This document shows, piece after piece, positions 25,969 to 34,421 of a stretch of 64,000 bases of DNA; the stretch's first letter is position 1, and each line of letters starts with the position of its first letter. Source of the stretch: JBBQYD01 sp942493075 (GTDB lineage Bacteria; Verrucomicrobiota; Verrucomicrobiia; Limisphaerales; UBA8199); NCBI GenBank assembly GCA_942493075.1, contig OW818681.1:992001-1056000 (forward strand), written 5' to 3'. The notes below the pieces were generated by a model. The model was not told where the DNA came from. It was given only the letters and a program-made list of their open reading frames with translations, and made no database searches. A program made the position numbers and the translations under genes.

Positions 25969-27564
25969 ATGGCTGATGCAAAATCCAGCGAGTTAATGGA
26001 AAAAATCGTTTCGCTCTGCAAACGGAAGGGGTTCATTTTTCAATCTTCCGAGATTTACGGCGGGCTGAATGGTTTTTGGGACTACGGTCCGCTGGGCGCC
26101 GATCTGAAGCGCAACGTGAAGGAGTATTGGTGGAACTCGATGACCCGGTTCCGCGATGACGTTGCTGGTTTGGAAGCAACCATCATCATGCACCCGAAAA
26201 TCTGGAAAGCTTCGGGCCATGTGGACACGTTCAGCGACCCAATGGTGGATTGTAAGACCTGCAAGTGCCGGTTCCGCGCGGATCAGATGAACGAGATTCC
26301 CTGCCCGCAAAAGCCGAGCAAGATGTCGAGCGAATGCCATGGTGAAAAGACTGAGGCCCGTCCTTTCAACCTGATGTTTGAGACCACGGTCGGGCCCATT
26401 AAAACCGAGGATTCCACCGCCTATCTGCGCCCGGAAACCGCTCAGGCCATTTTTGCGCAGTTTAAGAACGTGATGGAAACCTCGCGCCAGAAGGTTCCAT
26501 TCGGTATCGCGCAAATGGGCAAGGCATTCCGAAATGAAGTCACCCCGCGCAATTTTACGTTCCGCTCTCGCGAGTTCGAACAGATGGAACTCGAGTTCTT
26601 CATCAAGCCGGATGAGGTCGTGGAAGCCATCTGTGGCACCGTAGCCAAACCAGCAGGCCCGGGGCACCCCGGTGAACCCCAGTCGAACTGGGGCTGGCAA
26701 ATGTGGCACCAATACTGGCTGGAGGAACGCATCCGCTTTTACGGCGAGATTGGATTGCCGCGCACCACGTTGGAAGAATACTGGCAGAAGCCTGAAGAGC
26801 TGGCCCACTATGCCCGTGCGACTGTCGATCTATTGTTCAAGTTCCCGTTCGGCACGCAGGAACTCGAAGGTGTGGCCGCCCGCAGCGATTTCGACTTGAG
26901 CCAGCATCAGCGTCATTCGGGCAAGCCGATGACTGTATTTGATGAGGAGCTAAAAGCGGTCTGGGGCAAGCTCCCGGCTGAACAGCAAGCCAAACTGCGC
27001 CAATCCTATTACGAAGCGCGGCTCAGGTACTGGACCAAAGGCGGCGAGACGCCGGAGAAAGCAGAGCAACAAGCGCAGGCCGATGCCGAAGCGCTTACGA
27101 AGGGGTATTACGTGCCCCACGTGATCGAGCCCAGCGCCGGTGTGGATCGCTTGACATTGGCTTTGATATGCCAGGCTTACTCTGAAGACCAGGCGCCGGA
27201 TGATAAGGGCAAGCTCGAAAGCCGTGTGGTTTTACGGCTGCATCCACGGATCGCACCCGTGAAGGTCGCTGTCTTTCCGCTGCTCAAGAACAAACCGGAA
27301 CTCGTGGCCAAGGCACGCGAAGTGCTCGACATGTTGCGCCCCCATATGAGCGCTTTCTACGACGAAGCGGGTGCTATCGGCCGCCGGTACCGCCGCCAGG
27401 ATGAAGCAGGCACGCCCTTCGGTATCACAATAGATTTTGATACGCTGGGTGAAAAAGGGCCTGACCTCAAGGACACGGTAACGCTTCGCGAACGTGATAC
27501 CATGAAGCAGGAGCGCATCAAGATCTCTGAGCTCTTGCCCAGGCTGATGGAAAGCATCCGTTAA
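25969..27564 (+). CDS. glyQS: Glycyl-tRNA synthetase (dimeric, class II)
   Basis: A 531-residue alpha2-type GlyRS that charges tRNA-Gly. Visible features: the N-terminal SSEIYGGLNGFWDYGPLG block, KIWKASGHVDTFSDPMVDCK, a zinc-binding-like CKTCKCRF region, YLRPETAQ, motif 2 FRNEVTPRNFTFRSREFEQMELEFF, VIEPSAGVDR (motif 3) and a C-terminal anticodon-binding domain (LHPRIAPVKVAVFPL). The length fits the archaeal/eukaryotic-like dimeric family rather than the alpha2beta2 form. Confidence 0.96.
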   Translation: MADAKSSELMEKIVSLCKRKGFIFQSSEIYGGLNGFWDYGPLGADLKRNVKEYWWNSMTRFRDDVAGLEATIIMHPKIWKASGHVDTFSDPMVDCKTCKCRFRADQMNEIPCPQKPSKMSSECHGEKTEARPFNLMFETTVGPIKTEDSTAYLRPETAQAIFAQFKNVMETSRQKVPFGIAQMGKAFRNEVTPRNFTFRSREFEQMELEFFIKPDEVVEAICGTVAKPAGPGHPGEPQSNWGWQMWHQYWLEERIRFYGEIGLPRTTLEEYWQKPEELAHYARATVDLLFKFPFGTQELEGVAARSDFDLSQHQRHSGKPMTVFDEELKAVWGKLPAEQQAKLRQSYYEARLRYWTKGGETPEKAEQQAQADAEALTKGYYVPHVIEPSAGVDRLTLALICQAYSEDQAPDDKGKLESRVVLRLHPRIAPVKVAVFPLLKNKPELVAKAREVLDMLRPHMSAFYDEAGAIGRRYRRQDEAGTPFGITIDFDTLGEKGPDLKDTVTLRERDTMKQERIKISELLPRLMESIR

Positions 27565-27565
27565 G

Positions 27566-27703
27566 TTGAATTGTCAGAATCCAGATCGCGAGCGCCCGGC
27601 CAAACGCCGGGCGCCTACGCTCTATTTCATCATTCTCGGACTCAACGTTCTCATCGTGTGGTATCTTTTCCAAAACCGTGAACGGTTGTTCCATCATCAT
27701 TAG
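27566..27703 (+). CDS. Small single-pass membrane ORF (45 aa)
   Basis: A short open frame starting at TTG 27566, two bases after the glyQS stop, and ending three bases before the Nudix ATG. It encodes a basic N-terminus (RERPAKRRAPT), one hydrophobic helix (LYFIILGLNVLIVWYLF) and a short tail, QNRERLFHHH. The positive-inside pattern and exact fit between two genes favour a real small protein. A caution is that its start is an uncertain TTG, and the DNA also carries a GC-rich hairpin (27590-27612). Function unknown. Confidence 0.5.
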   Translation: MNCQNPDRERPAKRRAPTLYFIILGLNVLIVWYLFQNRERLFHHH

Positions 27704-27706
27704 AAC

Positions 27707-28348
27707 ATGAGCGCGTCAAATTCCCGGCAGCACCTTGATTGGAGTCTTCGATTGCAGGCAATCGCCCAAACAGGGCTGGAGTTCGCCACCAGCCCTTATG
27801 ACGTGGAGCGCTACAACCAGATCCGGGAGATCGCGGCCGAAATGACCGCTGCCCAGTTTGATCTCGAACTCACCCGCATTCGCCAGTTCTTCGCCGCTGA
27901 AACTGGCTATGCCACGCCGAAAGTGGATGTGCGCGGTGTGGTCTTCAGAGACAACAAGCTGTTGTTGGTCCGCGAGAGTTGCGAAGGCAAATGGACACTC
28001 CCAGGCGGTTGGGGCGACGTTGGCTCTTCACCGGCTGAGAACGCGGTGCGGGAGGTGCTCGAAGAATCCGGCTTCGAAGTGCGCGCCCAACGCTTGCTTG
28101 CCGTATTCGACCGTAGCAAGCATCCACACGAACCCCCATTTCCTTTCCATATCTACAAGATGTTCTTCCTTTGCGAACTGCTCGGAGGAGCGCCGAGGTT
28201 GAGCTCGGAAACTGATGGTGTCGATTTCTTCAGCGAAGATGCGTTGCCCGAGTTGAGCATCTCCCGCACAACTCCAGGCCAGATCCACAGAATGTTCGAG
28301 CATCACCGGAACCCGAACCTTCCAACCGATTTTGACCCGATGCCGTAG
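27707..28348 (+). CDS. Nudix hydrolase
   Basis: A 213-residue protein with an N-terminal helical extension (1-65), like the 'Nudix hydrolase N-terminal' group of ADP-ribose pyrophosphatase-like enzymes. The Nudix box is at about 101-123, with REVLEESG intact; the first box Glu is Ser (GWGDVGS), which is tolerated in this group. It probably hydrolyses a nucleoside diphosphate-linked compound. It follows the small membrane ORF and glyQS on the same strand. Confidence 0.88.
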   Translation: MSASNSRQHLDWSLRLQAIAQTGLEFATSPYDVERYNQIREIAAEMTAAQFDLELTRIRQFFAAETGYATPKVDVRGVVFRDNKLLLVRESCEGKWTLPGGWGDVGSSPAENAVREVLEESGFEVRAQRLLAVFDRSKHPHEPPFPFHIYKMFFLCELLGGAPRLSSETDGVDFFSEDALPELSISRTTPGQIHRMFEHHRNPNLPTDFDPMP

Positions 28349-28384
28349 GGCACGCAGTCTCCCGCCTTTCCTCTAGCCTTTGCG

Positions 28385-29566
28385 ATGCGTTACAGGCTTA
28401 ATGGTTTCATGACCAAAACACTGCAACTGGCGGTCGTCTTCGCATTGGCCACGGTATGCGCCAGGGGAGAGGAAGCCAGAACGGAGGCATCTCTCAAATC
28501 CGCCGCCGCGCCGTACTTCGAAATCGGCGTAGGAATCAGTGATCGCATCGCGGTGCGACCTGACAACTGGCCGCTGCTTCTGCACCATTACTCCACCGTC
28601 ACCCCCGAGAACTGTCTCAAGCCTAACCCGGTGCAAGTTGAAGAAGGGCGATTCCAGTTTGAGTTGGCAGACGAGTTCGTCTCCTTCGCATCGTCCAACC
28701 GTTTACGCATCGTGGGTCATTGCCTCGTATGGGCTAAAGACGATCGGACCCCTCCCTGGTTCTTTCGCGATGGAACCAACGACGTCTCGGACAAGGTCCT
28801 ACTGGAACGGATGAAACGGCACATCCAAACCGTTGCGGGGCGGTACCGGGGAAGAATCGCTATGTGGGATGTGGTAAACGAGGCGCTGGATGACAGCACG
28901 AATTTTCTGCGCCCTTCCGGCTGGACCCGTGCGTGCGGGGAAGAGTTTATGATAAAGGCCTTTGAGTATGCGCGCGCCGCAGACCCGGAGGCCATCCTGA
29001 TCTATAACGATTATAACACCGAGTTGCCTGGAAAACGGGACAAGCTAATACAGTTAATCAAGCTCATGAAGCAGCGCAACGCGCCGCTTCAGGCGATCGG
29101 TTTGCAAGGGCATTATGTGCTAGGGCAGGTGCCCTTCAAAGATTTGGAAGAAACCTTGAAGGTTGTTAAAGATTCAGGTCTGAAGGTGGTGATTTCGGAG
29201 TTGGATATCGACGTGATCCCACACGGTCGCTGGTGGGCTGATAACGGAAAACATCGAGAAGAAATAGCTAAACATAATCCTTATCCGACCGAATGCCCGC
29301 CGCAGATTCTGAAACAACAAGCTGACGAGTACGCGCAGTTGTTCCGTCTGTTTAAGAAGTACAGCGCTGTGATAGAACGTGTCTCTTTCTGGAACCTGCA
29401 CGATGGCGAATCCTGGCTGAACTATTTTCCCTGGCGCCGTCAGAATCATCCGTTGCTGTTCGATCGTGCCAGACACCCAAAACCTGCCTTTGACGCCGTA
29501 ATCACGGAGCTCCGCCAGGAGGCCGGCAAACCCGTGCCAGACCAAGAGACGGAACCCAGGCCATAG
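28385..29566 (+). CDS. GH10 endo-1,4-beta-xylanase, secreted
   Basis: A 393-residue glycoside hydrolase family 10 enzyme that cuts internal xylan bonds with retention. The signal peptide is at the N-terminus (MTKTLQLAVVFALATVCARG from the ATG at 28409; the upstream ATG at 28385 is equally possible). GH10 signatures: VTPENCLKPNPVQ, GHCLVWAKDD (His-Trp loop), the acid/base Glu in WDVVNEALDD and the nucleophile Glu in VVISELDID. A C-terminal WNLHDGESWLN segment follows. It is single-domain, without a carbohydrate-binding module. It converges on the GH106-like gene. Confidence 0.94.
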   Translation: MRYRLNGFMTKTLQLAVVFALATVCARGEEARTEASLKSAAAPYFEIGVGISDRIAVRPDNWPLLLHHYSTVTPENCLKPNPVQVEEGRFQFELADEFVSFASSNRLRIVGHCLVWAKDDRTPPWFFRDGTNDVSDKVLLERMKRHIQTVAGRYRGRIAMWDVVNEALDDSTNFLRPSGWTRACGEEFMIKAFEYARAADPEAILIYNDYNTELPGKRDKLIQLIKLMKQRNAPLQAIGLQGHYVLGQVPFKDLEETLKVVKDSGLKVVISELDIDVIPHGRWWADNGKHREEIAKHNPYPTECPPQILKQQADEYAQLFRLFKKYSAVIERVSFWNLHDGESWLNYFPWRRQNHPLLFDRARHPKPAFDAVITELRQEAGKPVPDQETEPRP

Positions 29567-29585
29567 TTAAGGTATCGGCTCCGGA

Positions 29586-32576
29586 CTAACGTTCCGATAA
29601 CTGTTTGAGGGTCACAGGCCCAAGCAAGCCCGATGGAACCAGCTTTGAATCCGGTTTGTAAGGATTTGAAGTCGTCCAAGTCAGCCGCTTTTCTTCTGGC
29701 AACGCCGAATCTGCTATCAACCGGTTAATCCACAAATTGGCGACTGTAATCTCCAGCCGGTTATCGCCGGGACGCAGGGTGCCTTGAGGCAGTTCAACCT
29801 GCCAGGGAGCACACCAGACGGTGCCGCAATCGCGGCCGTTAACCCTAACCTTTGCCATGACCTCCACGCGTCCCAGCTCCAGCCAGGTGGTCTGCCGGGC
29901 AAGCGCTTTACTGGCCTGGATGTTGCAGGAGTAAACAGCTTCGCCGGAGTAATGCCGCACTCCCGGGTCGGAGTGTTTTGCCCAGTCAAGCAGCTCCGGA
30001 AACACCACGGATTCTGGACCACCCCATTTGGGATCGAACTGAACGCTCCAAGGTCCCTTTATAACGAGAGCATTGGCCAGTTGCGGGAAATTTCCACTGG
30101 CACTTTTCGTCCGGTGGGTGCTTTTGCGGAAGACGACGAAATAGCTCTGATAAGGAGCCAGGTCCAAAGGTATCGTGGTTGCCCCCTTGGCTTGTTCAAA
30201 AGTCCGCAACACGCGGGTGTCCCCGGTTAATGGGTCCCAAAGTTCGGGCTGCAAGCCGCTCACACGGAATCGGGTGGTTGCATGCACAGGTGATCCTGTT
30301 TGGTTAGCGACAAAGTAGAGATGATCCCTGCCTTGCTGCCGATGGGTATAACGAAGCGGGCCCTGGCTTTCGAAATCATGAGGAATACCATCGTCCCTCA
30401 AGATGCGAGCCGCTGCATCGTAATGAGGATAAATCTGTGTGCTGTTCGATTGTGAATGGGCTGAGTCAGCCAGTCTTTTCTGAGCCTGTTCGTCCAGAAA
30501 CACGCGACCCTTTCCAAGATGTCGCATCCGGTTTGAACCGCTCACGTTGCCCCAGATTTCTTCGGCGATCTGCTGCACCTGCTGATCGCATTCGGGGAAG
30601 CCGGACAGACCCGGAGATTTTTGAGGAGGCGCCCCTAGAATGGTAGCACCCTGGACCACCAGTTCTTTGATTTTTGCCAGCAGCCCGGGTGTCATCGTGT
30701 CGAACTGCGGCAGTACTAACAGCCGATAGCTGGTGCCTCCGGGGAACTCGATCCGGCCATTATTGACGCGAGCTCTGCTCCGCAACGTTTCCGGAGAACA
30801 ACCATCAAAATTGTAGCTTGCACGATCTGGAGGTGTGCCACGCAGGGCGCTTTCAGGCGGAGTGAACACGTGAGGCGCACCTTCCGGCACCAGATATAGA
30901 ATGTCCGCCACAGATGAGCCCTGCCGCAGCAAAAACTGGCAGCGCGCCAGGTACGTGTGATAGGCCGGGACCATATTCCACCAGGTTTGGGTCCGCTCCC
31001 AATGCACACCATACGGGCCCATCCGCATCCCGGGCCGCCGATCCAGCCAGGGTTGATGCTGATACCGGTGGAAATTGATCCGGTTCACACCCGCGGCAAA
31101 AGCCCAATCTCCCAGGTTCTTTAAGGCCCCAGGATATCCCTGCCAATCTTCACCCGGCTCTGAGGTGAAGGATTCGGCACCGACAATCGAGCGTCCCGTC
31201 GTATGCGCAATCGATGCGGCTTCAAGGACGCTGTATGTGGTGTTAAAACCTTTATACCAAAACTCACACATCGGCACGTCCGCAACCGCTCCCAGGGTAA
31301 GATCCGAAGTTGGGTTCAAATCATACGGCTCAATCGAAAGCAGCAGATCATGCTGGCGGCTCAGGGTTTTGAGATGTTCGGCATGGTTTTCGACCACCAA
31401 CTCCTGGGCAGTCTGACGCAGATCCCACAGAAAACGCTCAGATACCTCCACGCTATCAATCACGCGGCCTGTCATTACGGGCAGGAACTTGAGGAGATCG
31501 TAGCCTCGGCGTTTCCGGAATTCTGCTGCAAACCCTGGCGACCAGTTTTGAGAACACATTTCCCAACTGTCAAAGTGCACAGTGGTAAGGCCACCAGGAC
31601 GCTTAGAATCGGGCTTCGTTTTTAATGAGCGGATCAGCTTTCCGGCAAACGCATCGAAGTGTTCCGTCAGCGCTTCCTTGTCAAACTTGTCTGATTCGAA
31701 TCCCAAGCCGGGCAGGGGAGCAGGGCGGGTGGTTTGGCCCGTAGCCGTCCGGCCGAACCGGAGAATGGTCCAGTTTCCCTCCGGGATGTCCCATTGCAGC
31801 ACGCCATCGGATGAAAGGCGGTCTGTCAGGTCCACAATTTTTTCCGAAGCGATTTGCTGGGAGGAGGGTGTTTCCGGGAATTGCGCCGGAGCGGGAAGGA
31901 ACGGCTTGACGCCGGGTTGCGAGGAATACGCGCCGCGATAATAGAGGGCTTTCTCATCGATGTCCGTGATTCGAAGCTGACCCTCAGGTGTGGGGAAGGC
32001 GAGCACGGCTACATCCTCATAGAACTCTCTCCATTGTTTGGCGAGTTCGGGAGTCAATGTGCCTTCGCCGAAAAATGGTTTCCTTGGTTGCGGACGTGGC
32101 AGTGCGGCTGAAAACCGAGTCGGCCCGGTGACATTCGTTTCACTGGCTACGACGTGCTGCATCGATTGTTCAGGCTTAACCCACGGGCCGCCGGTCCCGC
32201 ACCAGCCTGGTCCCGCGCCCAGTGCGATGTCGATGCCGAGGCGTTCCGCTTCTGCTATGGCGTGTCGAACCAGTTCCTGCCACGGCTCGCTCATGAAGTG
32301 AACTGGCCCGCGCGGAACACCGATGTCCACCTCTAGAAAGATCGCTCCGCCAATCCCCGCCTTTTTCATCGCCTCCAGATCGGCGGTCATCCCTTCACGG
32401 GTCAGGTTGCCATCCATGAAATACCAATAGACCCATGGACGTGCTGAATCGGGCGGAGACTTGAAATTTGTATCCCACTTTTGTGCGGAGACAGTGAACG
32501 ATCCGAGCACTGCCAGGCAAAGGACGAGGAAGCCACGGATTTTTGGGCTGCGGAGACGTCGGAAAAACGGGTGCAT
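29586..32576 (-). CDS. Secreted GH106-like alpha-L-rhamnosidase
   Basis: A 996-residue exoenzyme. The ATG at 32576 starts a signal peptide (MHPFFRRLRSP, then a hydrophobic run to VSAQ). The catalytic part begins PWVYWYFMDGNLTREGMTADLEAMKKAGIGG, the recognised GH106/rhamnosidase start, followed by a barrel with WEMCSQNWSPGFAAEFRKRRGYD. The C-terminal about 150 residues form a GH2-like sugar-binding domain (WLELGRVEVMAKVRVNGRDCGTVWCAPWQVELP). It probably releases alpha-L-rhamnose from pectin (rhamnogalacturonan) or similar. Family is from pattern; the specificity is inferred. Confidence 0.8.
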   Translation of the reverse strand: MHPFFRRLRSPKIRGFLVLCLAVLGSFTVSAQKWDTNFKSPPDSARPWVYWYFMDGNLTREGMTADLEAMKKAGIGGAIFLEVDIGVPRGPVHFMSEPWQELVRHAIAEAERLGIDIALGAGPGWCGTGGPWVKPEQSMQHVVASETNVTGPTRFSAALPRPQPRKPFFGEGTLTPELAKQWREFYEDVAVLAFPTPEGQLRITDIDEKALYYRGAYSSQPGVKPFLPAPAQFPETPSSQQIASEKIVDLTDRLSSDGVLQWDIPEGNWTILRFGRTATGQTTRPAPLPGLGFESDKFDKEALTEHFDAFAGKLIRSLKTKPDSKRPGGLTTVHFDSWEMCSQNWSPGFAAEFRKRRGYDLLKFLPVMTGRVIDSVEVSERFLWDLRQTAQELVVENHAEHLKTLSRQHDLLLSIEPYDLNPTSDLTLGAVADVPMCEFWYKGFNTTYSVLEAASIAHTTGRSIVGAESFTSEPGEDWQGYPGALKNLGDWAFAAGVNRINFHRYQHQPWLDRRPGMRMGPYGVHWERTQTWWNMVPAYHTYLARCQFLLRQGSSVADILYLVPEGAPHVFTPPESALRGTPPDRASYNFDGCSPETLRSRARVNNGRIEFPGGTSYRLLVLPQFDTMTPGLLAKIKELVVQGATILGAPPQKSPGLSGFPECDQQVQQIAEEIWGNVSGSNRMRHLGKGRVFLDEQAQKRLADSAHSQSNSTQIYPHYDAAARILRDDGIPHDFESQGPLRYTHRQQGRDHLYFVANQTGSPVHATTRFRVSGLQPELWDPLTGDTRVLRTFEQAKGATTIPLDLAPYQSYFVVFRKSTHRTKSASGNFPQLANALVIKGPWSVQFDPKWGGPESVVFPELLDWAKHSDPGVRHYSGEAVYSCNIQASKALARQTTWLELGRVEVMAKVRVNGRDCGTVWCAPWQVELPQGTLRPGDNRLEITVANLWINRLIADSALPEEKRLTWTTSNPYKPDSKLVPSGLLGPVTLKQLSER

Positions 32577-32637
32577 GGCTGTAGCGTAGGTAAAGAGTCC
32601 CCGAAAGTCTCGCGGATAATCGGTGAGGATTGAGTAA

Positions 32638-32766
32638 TGGGACCCCGAGCGCATGGAGCGGTGGGGCCGTGAGGCGGATCAGCGGTTGGAAGCGTACGAA
32701 AGAGGCAAAATTGCTTCGATTGATGGGGTAGAAGCCGTTGCCGCGATCCGCCGCCGACTGGGATGA
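32638..32766 (+). pseudogene. C-terminal relic of an addiction-module antitoxin
   Basis: An open frame with no start, preceded by a stop at 32635-32637, encodes WDPERMERWGREADQRLE and then AYERGKIASIDGVEAVAAI, ending RRRLG and TGA. This matches the C-terminal pattern of the small 'putative addiction module component' antitoxins (W-x-x-E-x-x-R-R, acidic and Gly-containing turn, then I/V-P-like and R-rich end). The N-terminal half is missing. Confidence 0.5.
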
Positions 32767-32829
32767 AATACCAAGTTGCTCAGCCCTGCGGACCAGGAGT
32801 TGGCTACGATACGCAAGCGGCAGGTCTAG
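32763..32829 (+). pseudogene. Frameshifted relic of a RelE/ParE-type toxin start
   Basis: An ATG overlaps the antitoxin-relic stop (ATGA), as in intact toxin-antitoxin pairs. It begins MKYQV, a common RelE/ParE start. The next recognisable piece, LLSPADQELATIRKR, lies in another frame and ends at TAG 32827-32829. Nothing of the rest of the toxin is seen. Confidence 0.45.
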
Positions 32830-32915
32830 GTCGGCTTTGTCACTTTCAGATGGCATTCGGCTTACTCACGGGTGCTGCCATCCAGTCGCAGGAATGCCGA
32901 CCGAATAGGAATCAG

Positions 32916-33038
32916 TACTGTTGGTAACCGCGCGTTGTTTTATATGTCCACCCTGGTTATTCAGGCTTGCGCCGCAAAGGCGCGAGCCTGAATAACCAGG
33001 AACTTTTCTATTGTAAGGGTTGGATGTTACCAACAGTA
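32916..33038. repeat. Nested palindromic element
   Basis: An outer 13-bp perfect inverted repeat (tactgttggtaac at 32916-32928, its complement at 33026-33038) encloses an inner 22-bp stem with one mismatch (32952-32973 and 32979-33000) around a 5-nt loop GCAAA. Such a structure does not match a terminator. It may be a MITE-like element or a structured RNA. Confidence 0.75.
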
Positions 33039-33291
33039 AGGAAGTGCAACGGACATCGCTGGTGTCCAACCGTTCGCTATGCAAAGAATGTGTTTTCTCC
33101 CTGTCTTCATCTTCTTGTCCCAGCGGTACAACGGGAGGGCCCGGTGTCCGCCGGGTAGTTCAACCGTCACCAGCCGTGCTCCAGTCTCTGCAAAAGCTTG
33201 ACTTATCTTGCCCAGCCGACTAAAGGCAAAGCAGGGATTTACCTGTTGCCCTCGTCCCGGGCAGGCTGCACTTTGCGTGGGGCGTGATACC

Positions 33292-33783
33292 ATGTGTTAT
33301 TCCTTGTACATCTCAACGGACAGCTTTGAAGACCTCCGTTCCTACAACACGGAACTCGTGAGATTTCAGAAAGCTGAGGATCACGAGTACAGAGATGCGG
33401 AAATTATGTCCCTCCTGGAGTTTCCGACTCACTGGTTCGTCGGATCGAGATCCGGGTGTAGTTGTTCATTTCGGCACCTGCATTCCAGTGCGGTGGAGCT
33501 CGGCTTTGGCCCTCCGGAAGATTGGTACGAAGAAGAGCAGGACGACTTGGATGCAACTCAGCAACTGTATGATGTGATTCATAAGGTGTCGTCCTCGGGT
33601 TACCGTGTCGATTGTATCGATAGCTGGGCAGGCTCAGAGCCAAAGGATATTACCACTTTACCCGTGTCGCTGCAGACTGTGTCCATGGAGGCATTTCGGC
33701 TGTTCGAGAATTACAGGTTTATCTTTGAACAGCCGCCCAATCTGGAGGCTCCGAAACCTGATGCCATGGGAGTCCGCCCCTAA
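33292..33783 (+). CDS. Conserved hypothetical protein
   Basis: A 163-residue acidic cytoplasmic protein. The ATG at 33292 gives MCYSLYISTDSFEDLRSYN; an in-frame GC-rich stretch upstream is not conserved-looking. Notable pieces are HWFVGSRSGCSCSFRHL, LGFGPPEDWYEEEQDDLDAT and AFRLFENYRFIFEQ. I recognise it as a widespread uncharacterised bacterial family with a Cys-rich GCSCSFRHL core, but no function is known to me. It is followed one base later by the signal-peptidase-like gene. Confidence 0.75.
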   Translation: MCYSLYISTDSFEDLRSYNTELVRFQKAEDHEYRDAEIMSLLEFPTHWFVGSRSGCSCSFRHLHSSAVELGFGPPEDWYEEEQDDLDATQQLYDVIHKVSSSGYRVDCIDSWAGSEPKDITTLPVSLQTVSMEAFRLFENYRFIFEQPPNLEAPKPDAMGVRP

Positions 33784-33784
33784 A

Positions 33785-34282
33785 ATGAAAACCCGCCTTC
33801 CAGTCCTTGCCGCGATTCTCCTGGCTACCATTTCCGTTGGGTGTCGGAAGGCTAATCAGTTGTCCGGCGGTATGGCCCCCACAATTACGAACAATGAGCC
33901 GGTTACAATCAACTACCTTGCGTATGCTGCCTCCCCGCCACGCCGATGGGATGTGGTTGCCCTCTATGGACCAGCACCAACGCTGCCCAATAATTCGATT
34001 TACCTGAAGCGAGTCATCGCGCTCCCTGGTGAAACGATTTCACTGAGCTCGACCGGGATTGTTGTGAACGGGGCGCTCCTGGAAATGCCGGCGGCTTTAT
34101 CCAACGCTTATTGCCCCCCAGAAAAACTGCCCATCCTCGATATGGCCAGGGTGAGCTTTCCATTCACTGTACCTCCGAAGCATTATTTCGTCGTAGGCGA
34201 CAACTGGACCAACTCTCTCGACAGCCGGTACTACGGCGCGGTGCCAGGCACGAACATCGTCGGAAGAGTGAGCGGGAAATGA
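33785..34282 (+). CDS. Signal peptidase I-like lipoprotein lacking the catalytic serine
   Basis: A 165-residue protein of the S26 signal peptidase fold. Family motifs are clear: K75 in IYLKRVIALPGETI and the GDNWTNSLDSRYYGAVP box. The box that normally reads SGSMxPT reads SGGMAPT here, so the nucleophile Ser is Gly29. The N-terminus looks like a lipoprotein signal (LLATISVGC, Cys20) rather than the usual transmembrane anchor. It is probably not an active signal peptidase and may bind a partner or peptide. Start ATG 33785, one base after the upstream stop. Confidence 0.8.
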   Translation: MKTRLPVLAAILLATISVGCRKANQLSGGMAPTITNNEPVTINYLAYAASPPRRWDVVALYGPAPTLPNNSIYLKRVIALPGETISLSSTGIVVNGALLEMPAALSNAYCPPEKLPILDMARVSFPFTVPPKHYFVVGDNWTNSLDSRYYGAVPGTNIVGRVSGK

Positions 34283-34421
34283 TTACGATCAGCAAACGCA
34301 CGGGACCTACAGGACGAGACCCCGGTTACGGATCACGAATTACGCATTACGGTTTAGCCCGTCTTCGCTAACCAACATCGAAGCCGAGTTCACGTTTCAC
34401 GGATCACGTTTCATGTTCCCC

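Larger units (their letters stand above)
32577..33291. other. Intergenic region with TA relic and nested palindrome
   Basis: 715 bases with no intact gene. It holds a decayed addiction-module antitoxin end and toxin start (32638-32829) and a nested inverted repeat (32916-33038). The promoter of the GH106-like gene must lie near 32580-32640. Beyond 33040 I see nothing I can name. Confidence 0.6.
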
